Shown piece by piece: positions 1 to 8,739 of a stretch of 21,041 nt of DNA; the first letter of the stretch is position 1, and the number at the start of each line of letters is the position of its first letter. The stretch comes from Phytophthora quininea (lineage: Eukaryota > Oomycota > Peronosporomycetes > Peronosporales > Peronosporaceae). The notes under the pieces were generated by a model. It was not told the DNA's origin. It saw nothing but the letters and a program-made list of their open reading frames with translations, and did not search any database. The DNA is taken from contig JAAVTG010000442.1 of assembly GCA_011947345.1 (NCBI GenBank), positions 1-21,041 of the forward strand. The letters are read 5' to 3'. The translations under genes and the position numbers were made by a program.

Positions 1-383
1 GTGTCTGGGCTTAAGGACATTGTGGCGAGCAAGCGATCGAACTCTAGCGTGTTTGCGTCCTACGAGATGAAGCAGTACACGGTGCAATGGAAGGCCAACT
101 CGAACGACAAGTGCATTGTGACCTGGGAAGTCGAGGCTACCGTCAAGAAGGAAGCGGCCAAGAACGTCCCGTTGACAGCTCCGTTCAGCGAGCTCGCGCC
201 ATACTTTGGAGGCGACAGCGAGCCACTGTCTTTCCAGATGGTTTCTCACATTACGTTCGAGGAGGGCAAGATCACGGAGGAGATCCGCCAGCTCAACCTG
301 TCGCGCATCAGCGAGAAGGCCGTCGAGGCTTCGCGGCGGACCCCAAGAAAATTGCCGACGTGCTGCGATGCCTGATGGCATAA
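1..383 (+). CDS. 3' part of an unrecognised gene, possibly NTF2/SnoaL-like
   Basis: The window opens inside a reading frame that reads 124 codons in frame 1 to a stop at 373-375. The visible part has alternating hydrophobic strands (IVTWEVEATVK, LSFQMVSHITFEEGKITEEI). The FEEGKI-type turn near residue 86 is common at the end of SnoaL/NTF2-like cone domains, which is the only basis for that suggestion. The last part reads better in frame 3, where AADPKKIADVLRCLMA ends at a TAA at 381-383. Frame 1 gives a low-quality tail after about residue 110. One missing base near 325-335 would join the two frames, so either the gene has a frameshift here or the sequence has an error. The true start lies left of the window; the GTG at position 1 is just the edge. 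Function is unknown. Confidence 0.45.
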
Positions 384-874
384 AGGGATAAGCGTTCAGA
401 AGCATTTGCGTACGTGTCAAGGTGACGAGAACGAGAACGAGTAAGACCGGCAAGTCGATGGACGGACGGACAGACGGGCAGAGGCAAGCGTAGCTCGTAG
501 CTGAAAGCAGAGGAAGTCTCCTTGTTTGATTAGCAGTAGAGCATCGTGTACCATAAGATAAATATTACTCGGGAGAAACATACACAAGACGATGCCTTCT
601 TGAAAAGTCAAGAAGACCGCCGTGGTATCTGTTCCTGCTCGCGTCTTGAAGGCACCCATGCTTGCTTATTTGCTCAACATTACTTACATGCGCACGAGGC
701 TGGACAGCTTTGAGCTCCGCGGCGGCACGAATGAAACTAAGCGGGCTGCCGTGGGAGCTGTCGACACGGTCTCTTAGTCATGAGCTCACCATCCTGTCCA
801 AGCCGTCGATAATACACACGCCTTCGCTTCTCTCCAAGCACAACCGCACGATCGTGAAAATACAAGTTGATCAT
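384..874. other. Intergenic region, no gene supported
   Basis: I see no convincing coding sequence on either strand. The short open frames here have no domain-like composition. A low-complexity patch of GAGAAC and GGAC-type short repeats lies at about 426-482. On the minus strand one short stretch at about 780-860 reads well (CIIDGLDRMVSS) before a stop. It could be a missed terminal exon of the gene at 875-1755, but I could not find a splice acceptor that joins it. Confidence 0.4.
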
Positions 875-1755
875 CTATTTAGTAAAATGCGCGCGCGGTT
901 CAGCAACGCTCTTCATGAATAAAAACTTGGGGCTGCTCGGAACGTCGTGCAGCCGTCTAGTGTAAGAACGCAGAAGCAGAGCGCCGGGCTTATCTTGCAC
1001 CGCAGAGGAGCTGCGTCGTATCGAACGTCTCCACAGTCGCTCTGCGTCTTCAGCACGCAGTTCACGACCGTCTCGAAACGTCTACCAAGGCAAATGATGA
1101 GGCACAGCACCCAGTCGAAACATTAGTATCGCTCGACTACGGAACAACAACAGAAGTTGCATGCATTACCAGCGAAGACCGTGTTGAGCGTCGGGATGTT
1201 GTTGGCCTTGAGAATCTCCGCCGGCACGTCGTTCATCTCGTTCAGCTCCTGTAGTCAGAAAGAGTTGGATCAGTTGTCTCTCTATCTATTGCCAGGGCAA
1301 CGGTGGCTCGGTACCTGGATCTCCTTGAACGAGCCAATGTACTGGATCTCCGTGCCTTCAGGGTCCTGCAGGAACACCTGCGGGTAGTTGGCGCGGATAC
1401 CGCTGGCCTCAAAGTAGAGATTGCGCGTGGCGCGGTTCTCCTCGAGGCTGCAGTCCACCTCCGTGTAGGCGATGCGGTTGCCGTCCAGCAACTGCTTGAG
1501 GTGGCCGATCTCGTACTTTTGCTCGGCGATGGACACCATCGAGGACGTCAGCACGACGCAGGTCTGCCCAAGAACATAGCAAGAAGGTGAGGGTACGCGT
1601 GCATTGAAGCAAGGAGCTGGCGGGCCCACCTGGCGGGGCTCATGGCTGGAGAGGTGTGGGTGGCGCTCGGCTAATTTGGCTTTGTCGTTTCGGCTGGATC
1701 GGAGCCCTCCACGCACGCGCCGCGCTAAGTACGAATGCTGGCCAAATTCAATCAA
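875..1755 (-). CDS. Thioredoxin-fold, SH3BGR-like protein; spliced gene
   Basis: The best exon (1315-1563, minus strand) encodes a strand-helix start (TCVVLTSSMVSIAEQKYEI), then AYTEVDCSLEENRATRNLYF and YPQVFLQDPEGTEIQYIGSF. This is the order seen in SH3-domain-binding glutamic-acid-rich-like (glutaredoxin-fold) proteins: no CxxC active site, an 'ENR' helix and a cis-proline YPQVF segment. A phase-0 intron (1249-1314) joins it to ELNEMNDVPAEILKANNIP, completing the fold. A further intron (1072-1169) leads to ADGRELRAEDAERLWRR, with a stop TAG at 875-877. The first exon is uncertain: an in-frame ATG lies at 1753-1755, and a GT donor after position 1630 joins in phase to 1563. Such proteins are usually small and cytosolic, with redox or scaffold roles; catalytic activity is not expected without the cysteines. 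The last exon and the start are the weak points. Confidence 0.6.
1072..1169 (-). other. Candidate intron 3 (98 bp) with a TACTAAT branch site
   Basis: The donor on the minus strand is TTCGCTG|GTAATG. A consensus-like branch sequence TACTAAT lies at 1122-1128. Two acceptors are possible. The first AG after the branch (GGTAG, about 1083) leads to a stop after a few residues. The second (TTTCGAG|ACGG, ending at 1072) gives the sensible VFADGRELRAEDAERL. Unspliced, the frame ends soon after in a cysteine-rich tail. Confidence 0.5.
1249..1314 (-). other. Intron 2 (66 bp) of the thioredoxin-like gene
   Basis: On the minus strand the donor is ATCCAG|GTACCG and the acceptor is CTGACTACAG|GAGCTG. Splicing is phase 0. 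It joins the GSFKEIQ end of one exon to ELNEMNDVPAE and removes an in-frame stop (AATAGATAG region). The polypyrimidine-rich end and the recovered conserved reading make this the best-supported intron in the window. Confidence 0.75.
1564..1629 (-). other. Candidate intron 1 (66 bp) of the thioredoxin-like gene
   Basis: On the minus strand the donor is CAG|GTGGGC and the acceptor is TTCTTGGGCAG|ACC. Splicing keeps the frame (phase 0). The intron sequence could also be read through without a stop, so splicing is inferred from the quality of the protein on the downstream side. Confidence 0.45.
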
Positions 1756-2471
1756 TGTATAGAGTCGAATTCGGTTTTAAAATATTACTTGGTAGATTTG
1801 ACACAGAACGTGCATTAGTTCCAACAGGGTATTACGTTTGACACAGCGAATAAGGGATGTTTTGTCGCATGGCGACTCTGGCAAATAAGTCGCTGGATTT
1901 GCTGCCGAGCGTGGGCCTCGTGAAGTCGTGGCTCTGGTGGCGATGACGTCTGTTGCTGCTGCTGCTGCTGTATTGCGCACTTGCGTTGGATTCACACGCC
2001 TGCCAAAGCCCAGGTTGGCAGCGATACTGGCTGAGTTTTCCTCGTCAATTGTGGCGGATGGCGTCTCTTGCCCATGACATGGCTACTCAATTGACAGGCT
2101 CAGAATTGCCGTTGTCGTTGTCGTTCGCCGCCTGCGACGAGCAAGCCCAGCTTGCGAGTCGAGCAGCGCTGGCGTGCCTCTCCTCCAGACGAGGCCTTGG
2201 CTGTCGCGTAGTGCTAGACGTCGCCGCTATTGCTGTGCCAGTCGCTGCCTTCGTGTGCGCTTCACGCTATCCGACCCCACCGAAAAGACCTCTCTCGAGC
2301 ACAGCCGCGTTTTACAGTCGGAAGGAAGCATGGCAATACTTGTTCCTCTTGATGGCCAATCGCTCTGCGGCCGATGCCCCCAGCAACTTGCTGGCAGCAA
2401 GCGAATTTGTTGCACTTGGGTCTACAAACTGCTAGCGTAAAAATCCGCTTGGTTGAAGTGGTCGGTCTAAT
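1756..2471. other. Intergenic region upstream of paralogue 1
   Basis: No gene is supported. A 160-codon frame (1953-2435, +) begins in the CTG repeat without an ATG, just after a stop; its hydrophobic start is a product of the repeat, not a signal peptide. The region holds the 5' flank of the minus-strand thioredoxin-like gene and the promoter side of paralogue 1. Confidence 0.5.
1951..1970 (+). repeat. Trinucleotide (TGC/CTG) microsatellite
   Basis: About five to six perfect TGC units in a row (TGTTGCTGCTGC...). It is not inside a supported coding region. Length may vary between strains. Confidence 0.85.
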
Positions 2472-2484
2472 CATTCCACACTGC
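2472..2484 (+). promoter_or_regulatory. Oomycete-type initiator (Inr) of paralogue 1
   Basis: CATTCCACACTGC matches the known oomycete initiator core CATTYYNCAWTTT at about ten of thirteen positions and is preceded by T (TCATT). It lies 22 bp before the ATG at 2507, giving a short leader, which is usual for oomycete genes. Confidence 0.55.
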
Positions 2485-2506
2485 GGCTTTTCATTCTTGG
2501 ACGGCC

Positions 2507-4927
2507 ATGGACTACGACCCGTACGAGCGGCGCCGTCGCGGTAGCAGCGAGAACGGCTACAACGAGTACGACAGCGACGAGGTGGCCGACATCCTGGCCA
2601 GGGAGCGGCTGCGGCCCAAGGCGCACGTGCCCAGGGGCGCGGCCTGCCAGCTGATGAGCAACATCCTGGCACGAGTGACCTGCATTGAAGACGAACACTC
2701 ATTCGGAGGAGGCGCCCACGAGCTTCCGATCTTGCCAGGCCTGACGGTGTCCGACTTTGGCGGGGTGTCGCTCCCTCTACGTCGAGAACAAGCCGAGGTG
2801 CTGGTGGAGCAGTGCAGAGCGGAAGAGGAGGACAATGTGTGGACTTTGACGCCTCAACAAGTGCAGATGACGAGTCCCGAATGGCCCCAGGGCATCAACA
2901 TGCTGAGTGCAATGAGTGCTGACCGTCTGGGCTTCCGAGGGGTGACCCTATGGCCAGTGCTGACCAAAGTGGTGATCCTGGGAGAAGGTGGTGCTATCGA
3001 CCCACATCCAGGCACAGATGACATCAGTGTCGTGGCCAAGCTGCTGGTGCAGTTTCCGTCCGAGCATTCTGGTGGCGATGTGGTGGTGTATGACCACCAG
3101 GAAGAGAAACGATACGATCTGGGCAAGGCGAAAGGGGTCGCAGCTTTGAAGCCGCAGTACGTCGTGTACGCTGCAGACGCCACACGGGAAGTTGAGGACG
3201 TGACGAGTGGCTATTTGCTGCTTGCAGTGTATTCGCTGTGTCTGCCGTCGGGACATTCAGCTGCTAGTGGCACAAAACCTATTGACTTACTGAGAATGCA
3301 ACTGGTGGAAGCGATGAAGACGTTAAAAACACAGGACGACGCCAATGTCAAGCCGGAGCAGACCCGCGAGGCTTACGGTGATGAAGCGGCTGAAAACTCG
3401 AGGATCGCACTGATACTCAGCCAAAGTATTCGGATGGAAGAGATTGAGACGAAGGGCATCAATACGCTGCAAGGTTTGGATCGTCTCCGCTTCCAGCTGC
3501 TTCAAGCTGCGAATGCTCGGCTTCCGCCCAACAAACAGCTGAAATTCTTCATCACTTGCTTCCGTGGAGGGTACAGCGCGTGGGGGACCAACAACAATAC
3601 GTCATGGTACTTGCTGAGTGGAGAGAAGTTGGGCGACGACATGTTCCTCGACTGGAAGAACAAGCTCAATTTCCTCAATCCCGACAAGAAATCATTGATC
3701 GGGCTGACCGATCGCTACTATTCCAGCGAAAACTTTGCGATCGTGGGGTGGCCCGCGGGCGTCGACGTTCTCAATTCGTGCGAGCTAATGGGGAAAATCG
3801 CGTCCATAGCTGCTGTGCTCGCGGAAACTCCCGTAAACACGGCCAAGCTCCGAACCATTTTGAATTACGTCGCGGTGCAACCGGAAAGGGAGAACACGAC
3901 TCTCGAATGCCAGTATGGGTATCGGTACGCGGCGACTGCCCGAAATCGGCAGATTCTGAACGACTCCACAGTGTCCCTGGAGTTCTGCCAAAAACTGTGT
4001 ATGGGAATCGCAGACTTGGGCGATTTAAGCCTCGTCATGCTGTTTTTGGGCTCGTATTTCCCTCGACTGGACAAGAAAGCTGATGCCGTTCCGTGCTTGG
4101 CTGCTTTGGTTAAGAAATTTAACTGGCATGCAGTTGGTGCTCCACTCAAGAAAGCCATCGATGAGCTACCGTTGACGACTCGGATTGAGATTGCACTCAA
4201 GCTAGCGGACGCTTTGGGCGATAACCCGATTGCCCAAACAGCGCTGACACTGTTTGCAGTTGAGAATGTTCGCCGCTGGATGACGTCTAACCCAACCTCG
4301 CTGGCAACATCGCCTTATCTTGACTTGCTGTGGAAGCAAGCAACGATGTGCCAAAATCCGCAAGTGTTTCGCGACGTGCTCGACCTGGTGATGCGGACTA
4401 GTGCCAGCCTTCTTGGTCCTGTTGTAGATGCTCTCGCAAAATATATCGGTAGCTCAAGCGCGCTGGAGCATCGAGTTGGGCTGGCTACGCTTGCCTCGAA
4501 GCGGCGCCAACTGCTGCTGACTGAGATCGCTGAGGTGGTGAAACCCTTTACTTGGGAAATGCCATTCGCCGACTTCCCTGACGCTGCAGCTATCGCCGTT
4601 TTCCTACAAGGCCCCAAGTCTGTGCTTGAGATCCAAGGCTTCGGGGGCATCGTGGCCGCACGCGCTCGCGCTGACTTATTGCTGAGGAAGATCAAAGCCC
4701 CATTGGAGATAACAGCATCGGGGTCAGGGCGGAATGCTCGTGTGCAGATCCTAAAGACGGGTGGAGCGTTTGGCATGCGAACGCCAAAGATGCTCGCATA
4801 TAAGTCGGAAGTTGTTCGACTGAACCTCATCTTGCAATCCGACGAAGCGATCAGCGGAGGAAGCCCCTCCATGACAGGGAACAAGCACCCGCGAGATGAA
4901 CGGGAAGCTGCTGGTCCTGCTGCTTAA
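2507..4927 (+). CDS. Paralogue 1: intact 2OG-Fe(II) oxygenase-like protein, probably non-catalytic
   Basis: An intact 806-residue protein starting at ATG in ACGGCCATGG, 22 bp after an initiator match. Order of parts: charged, disordered N-terminus (1-42); VPRGAACQ motif (~42-49); LPILPGLTVSDFGGVSLPL (~73-91); VWTLTPQQVQM...PEWPQGI (~112-131); beta-helix core with VQFPSEHSGGDVVVYDH (~180-198) and YVVYAADATREVEDVTSGY (~218-236); helical middle (~260-660); KPFTWEM (~678); GRNARVQILKTGGAF (~741-755); basic tail NKHPRDER. This order follows the large plant/fungal 2OG-Fe(II) oxygenase-like proteins. The active site looks dead: at the H-x-D position it reads P-H-P, the distal histidine is R227 and the 2OG-binding arginine is L237. 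A nearby H167 and acidic pair exist but the spacing is off by one. Role unknown; a binding, scaffold or regulatory function is an inference. The tail may be a nuclear signal. Confidence 0.85.
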   Translation: MDYDPYERRRRGSSENGYNEYDSDEVADILARERLRPKAHVPRGAACQLMSNILARVTCIEDEHSFGGGAHELPILPGLTVSDFGGVSLPLRREQAEVLVEQCRAEEEDNVWTLTPQQVQMTSPEWPQGINMLSAMSADRLGFRGVTLWPVLTKVVILGEGGAIDPHPGTDDISVVAKLLVQFPSEHSGGDVVVYDHQEEKRYDLGKAKGVAALKPQYVVYAADATREVEDVTSGYLLLAVYSLCLPSGHSAASGTKPIDLLRMQLVEAMKTLKTQDDANVKPEQTREAYGDEAAENSRIALILSQSIRMEEIETKGINTLQGLDRLRFQLLQAANARLPPNKQLKFFITCFRGGYSAWGTNNNTSWYLLSGEKLGDDMFLDWKNKLNFLNPDKKSLIGLTDRYYSSENFAIVGWPAGVDVLNSCELMGKIASIAAVLAETPVNTAKLRTILNYVAVQPERENTTLECQYGYRYAATARNRQILNDSTVSLEFCQKLCMGIADLGDLSLVMLFLGSYFPRLDKKADAVPCLAALVKKFNWHAVGAPLKKAIDELPLTTRIEIALKLADALGDNPIAQTALTLFAVENVRRWMTSNPTSLATSPYLDLLWKQATMCQNPQVFRDVLDLVMRTSASLLGPVVDALAKYIGSSSALEHRVGLATLASKRRQLLLTEIAEVVKPFTWEMPFADFPDAAAIAVFLQGPKSVLEIQGFGGIVAARARADLLLRKIKAPLEITASGSGRNARVQILKTGGAFGMRTPKMLAYKSEVVRLNLILQSDEAISGGSPSMTGNKHPRDEREAAGPAA

Positions 4928-5163
4928 TTGGAGGCGGTCGTCTATATGCTGATGTTGCTTTCAAGTATTCACATGTCGTTTGCCCTGGTAGCTTTAAGTG
5001 TTTGGTAGAAGATTCACTTTGAAGCGGGGAATTTGCATACGATCTTTGCGGGTCCTTCCAATGCGAGCTGTTTAGGGAGATCACGCCTTCCCGGTGCTTC
5101 AGACCTCACTGGTTTAGCCCTCTACGCCCGCGCTGGTTCGAGTGATATTTCAGCAACAGTGAC

Positions 5164-6425
5164 GACGATGACGATCTTCTGTATCACCACGCGAACCCCA
5201 CTCTCGACGACAGCGACGGCTACGATGATGAAACCGAAGATGAAGAAGAACAAGACTCCAAATGGCCATTTGGCTCAATCAGGAAACCTACCGACGTGTT
5301 GGTGCCCAAAGGAGCCACTTGCCAAGAGATCAATACGCTGCTAGGGAAACTAACACACTCCAAGAGAGTACTCCTTCGAAGGAGAGTTCAAGCCTCTTCC
5401 GATCCTGCCAGGACTCATCTTAGACGATTTCGGAGGCGTCTCTCTTCCATTGAGGAAGTACGAGGCGTCTGTGCTGTGCAATCACTGTAAGAAAGAAGGA
5501 GCATGTGTGGAGTCTACGACCGGATCAAGTGAAGGTGACCAGCCCTCAATGGCGCTCGGCTCATCAGACCCAGTACTATCCGATTGGGCTTCAAAGATAC
5601 AGCTTCAAACTGACAAAGGTGATGATCATGGGAGCCGGAGCTCATCTGCCTAAACACCAAAACGCAGATGACCGTGCTTTGGCGAAGGTGGTGGTACAGC
5701 TACCTTCAGAGTACACTGAAGGGAAGCTGGTGGTGTATGATGAAGACAAAAAGGAAGACATTGGCTACGAACTTGGTGGGGTCGAAAGCCGCCCATTCCA
5801 ACCACACTATGCAGTCTACATTGCAGACGCATACCACGCAGTTCAAGAGGTGACAAGTGGATATCGAGTGACGATGGAGCACTCGTTGTTCTTGTTTGAA
5901 GACCAGCCGGCTACCAGTGGCAAGTGACCTTGTGACCTCCTTCAATCGCAACTTGCTGGAGTGATAGCAAAGCTGAAAAGACAACCACGCACAGCGATCG
6001 CGGGCAGCACCCAAGCACTAAACGTGCTTACCAATGCAGAAAATGAAGTAGTTGCACTCATGCTAACCAAGTCCTGCAAGGTGGGTGAAATGGGGCTCGA
6101 AGCACTGTCCGGAGCGGATCGAGATCGCTTTCAGTTGCTCAGAGAGGCAATGCTCGACTTGCATCTGACAAGCAGTTGAAGTTCTACTTCGCTTTTCTTC
6201 GCTACCCCAAGATCGAATACTGTAGCAAAAGGCCGAGGTAAAAAGGCCTACGTGGAGATCATGAAGATCGGCGGGGCCTTCATCAAGCTCAATAAGGACA
6301 TCGCTGGCTACAAGGCCGAGGTGGCCCGCCTCACCAAGCTGCTGGGTCCGCAACGATGCTCCCACCACGGAAAAAAACGTTTGCGAGAGGAAGACGAAGT
6401 TCATGTCCCGGTCAAAGCGCTATGA
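5164..6425 (+). pseudogene. Paralogue 2: broken oxygenase-like gene with a large internal deletion
   Basis: The family order can be followed through several frames: acidic N-terminus then KWPFGSIRKPTDVLVPKG (about 5170-5370); GEFKPLPILPGLILDDFGGVSLPL (about 5381-5500) one frame over; VWSLRPDQVKVTSPQW and the beta-helix core VVVQLPSEYTEGKLVVYDE ... ADAYHAVQEVTSGYR (5505-5927) in a third; LEALSGADRDRFQLLREA (to 6179); and QLKFYFAFLRYPK. At about 6225-6240 it jumps to the C-terminal module GRGKKAYVEIMKIGGAF and the tail GKKRLREEDE, ending in TGA at 6423-6425. Against paralogue 4 about 305 residues (roughly 915 bp) of the helical middle are missing. No usable start codon remains in frame. The distal His and Arg survive in the HAV...GYR segment, but the first metal motif is not recognisable as H-x-D. 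This is a true pseudogene, not an artefact of one base. Confidence 0.85.
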
Positions 6426-6535
6426 GGCGGAGGAAGGTACGTGTAAATTCTTCTCTTTTATGTTATTTGTCAGCGGCTCACGACAGCTAAGACCATCAAT
6501 TCAAGTCCAAGCTTGCTTAACGAATTCCCAACTTA
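6426..6535. other. Short convergent spacer
   Basis: About 110 bp between the end of paralogue 2 and the stop of the minus-strand aminotransferase. It is AT-rich, with TTCTTCTCTTTTATGTTATTTG at about 6449-6470. No gene is visible. Confidence 0.4.
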
Positions 6536-8699
6536 TTAGTGTTCCTGTGAGCTGTCAGTGTCGTAGTCGCTATCGTCGTCCGAGTCTTCAATGGGCTTCA
6601 TATTCATCAGGTACGAAGTGTCTTGGTTCGGTAGGACATAGCGGCTGATGAACATTCTTGCCATCATCTTCATCCAGTGTCGCTTCATGGACGCCATCGT
6701 CGGCACGCCGTCCCACACATGGTTAATTGCCGAGTCGAAGTAGCGCTGAGGTTGGCAAGGGCCGCAGATTTCTTCTGATAGTGGAGGTTTGGCATCGAGT
6801 TCCTGGAAGGCCAGGACAGCTTCGCTTGGATATGCGAACCAGCGCAATCCTTCGTAGTTCTCTGCAACCCGTTCACCTGGCTGATACTCCTTCGCTGCAG
6901 CCCCTTCGATGCAGCGGTCGGCAAGCTCCGCAGCCTGTTCGAGGTTTCTCTTGCGGTGAGTAGCGACGTCTCGAATCGGATCGACAATGATGGAAGAACG
7001 AAGAGCTTCAACGCCGTCGACCTGCATCTCCGAGAGACGCTTTTTGGGTGGAGAGTTCTCGCCAACACGCGAGATATGGCGCCAAACTCCCGTCCGACAG
7101 TTGAAATCGTATTCTGGAAGGAACTTCCACCCGTGGTCGGCCACGAAGTGCACAGCGTCCAAAATGTAGTCGACCTCGGCTTCATCGGCGAAATACGGGA
7201 AGCTCATGCGAGCTACACCGGGCTTCAGCACTTCGTGCTTTGCGACAACCGCGTGGCCCAAGTCGATGATGTGATTCCGACTAAGACCAAGCAACCGCGA
7301 GCCGAACGGACCCGCACACTGGCACCCGCCGCGAGCTTGAACGCCAAACATGTCGTTGAGAAGTGCGCACACAAAATTGTGGTGCAAGAAGCGATCGCCG
7401 AAGCGGATCATCAGCGAGAAGATCGGGAGTTGGTCCACGTCTTCGGTCTGTCGACCGAGAACCACAATGTTTTTGTTGCGACTGAAGGACTCCCGCACGT
7501 GACGCACATGCTGCCGTTCCAAGTCCATGATGCGTTGCGGTCCGAGTCGCTGCTTCATTTGGAAGGCCAGACCCAGCCGAATGCTACCCAAGATGTCTGG
7601 AGTGCCGCCTTCCTCGCGCTCCACCTTGTTTGACAGGTAGCTGTGCGCTTTCTCGGTCACGAAGAGTACGGTGCCGCCGCCAGGCATCGTCGGGACCTCG
7701 GTACGCATCCACTTCTTCTTGACCACCAACACGCCAGGCGAACCGGGACCGCCGACGAACTTGTGGCCCGAGAAAACACGGCGTCCTTGTACGCCAGTTT
7801 GTCCTTTGGATTCATATCGATGTCGACGTACGGGGCGCAGGTAGCGTAGTCCCAGCATGCCAAAGCGCCGTACTTGTGCAGCAGCTTGGAGACTTCGTCA
7901 ACGTTGGTCAACATGCCGGTGAGGTTGGAAGCCGCCGCGAACGAACCGATTTTCAGCGGGCGGTTCTGGTGCTTCTGTAGTTGGCGTTCCAGCTCTTTCA
8001 GATCTAGACCACCACCCTCCGCTTCAGGGATTTGCACTTCATCAGCGCAGGGGCTTTCACGCCACGGCAACAGGTTGGAATGGTGGGAGAATGGGCATGT
8101 GAAGATCACCGGTCGTTTGCTAGCACGGTGACGACGACGTCCCTTGTTGATTCCGAGAGCAGTCACGAGCTTGTTAATGGCACTAGTGCACCCTTGGCCG
8201 GCGAAGATCACCACGTCTTTGGAAGCTTGAGCGTTCACGGCGTCTGCGATGATCCGTCGAGCTTCTTCACGGAAGGAAGTGGTCTGCAGTCCCGTCACAG
8301 ACGTGGTGGTGTGGGTATTGCCGTAGGTAGGCATGACTTGGTCGTGGATGAAATGCTCGATGCACTCTAATGACTTGCCACTGGCAGTGTAGTCGGCATA
8401 GACTTGAGCCTTGACGCCGTAGGGCGAGTCGAACGGGATGTTGCGGCCGATCATGTTGTCGGCCAAAACGTGCAGCAGTTGGTCGACGTCGTCACCGTCG
8501 TCGGAGATTTCGGGGTAGCGATGTCCAAGACCAACGACGACTTGCCGGTGGAGAGCTCCGACGTCTTCTCTTCTTCATCTTCTTGGTGCTTGTGCGAGCT
8601 CTTGAAGGAGGTTTTGATGTCGTCGCCCGACTTGTTCAGAGGCACCCAGACGTCACCCACTGGCGTCTCCAAGTCTTGGTTGCGGTACACCATTGGCAT
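6536..8699 (-). CDS. Class-V PLP aminotransferase / cysteine-desulfurase-like protein with two frame breaks
   Basis: Read on the minus strand from ATG at 8699 to TAA at 6536-6538, about 720 residues if two one-base breaks are ignored. Family signatures appear in order: YADYTASGKSLECIE; NTHTTTSVTGLQTTSFREEA; VVIFAGQGCTSAINKLV; FTCPFSHHSNLLPWRE; ASNLTGMLTNVDEV; ALACWDYATCAPYVDIDM; SGHKFVGGPGSPGVLV, where the lysine (codon 7760-7762) is the expected PLP Schiff-base residue; EREEGGTPDILGSIRLG; and VQARGGCQCAGPFG, whose second cysteine sits where NifS/SufS-type proteins have the loop cysteine. The C-terminus is strongly acidic (DSDDDSDYDTDSSQEH). The substrate cannot be told. Breaks: one base short near 8510-8530, and one T missing in a TTTT run (7773-7776), just before the catalytic lysine. 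Both look like single-base deletions and may be sequencing errors. A strong initiator match 23 bp upstream supports the start. Confidence 0.8.
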
Positions 8700-8721
8700 G
8701 GCCGGCTGAGCGGTTGAGGGT

Positions 8722-8734
8722 AAATTCGGGAATG
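8722..8734 (-). promoter_or_regulatory. Oomycete-type initiator (Inr) of the aminotransferase gene
   Basis: The minus strand reads CATTCCCGAATTT, matching the oomycete core CATTYYNCAWTTT at all but one position (G for C). It ends 23 bp before the ATG at 8699. It fixes the strand and the start and argues against an extra upstream exon. Confidence 0.7.
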
Positions 8735-8739
8735 GATCA

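Noticed and set aside
1953..2435. 160-codon frame with a leucine-rich start that resembles a secreted protein
   Set aside because: It begins at a TTG inside the CTG repeat, just after an in-frame stop, with no ATG near the hydrophobic part. The leucines come from the repeat, and the rest has no recognisable domain.
3005..3019. HPGTD in paralogue 1 as the iron-binding H-x-D motif
   Set aside because: The spacing to the conserved FPS is one residue short and the acid is not at +2. With the distal His and Arg also replaced, I treat the site as lost.
4315..4884. 189-codon open frame on the minus strand inside paralogue 1
   Set aside because: It is antisense to a well-conserved coding region and its composition (Ser/Arg/Pro-rich) is typical of a shadow frame.
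6956..7633. 225-codon open frame on the plus strand
   Set aside because: It lies antisense to the aminotransferase, whose motifs and catalytic lysine are clear on the other strand.
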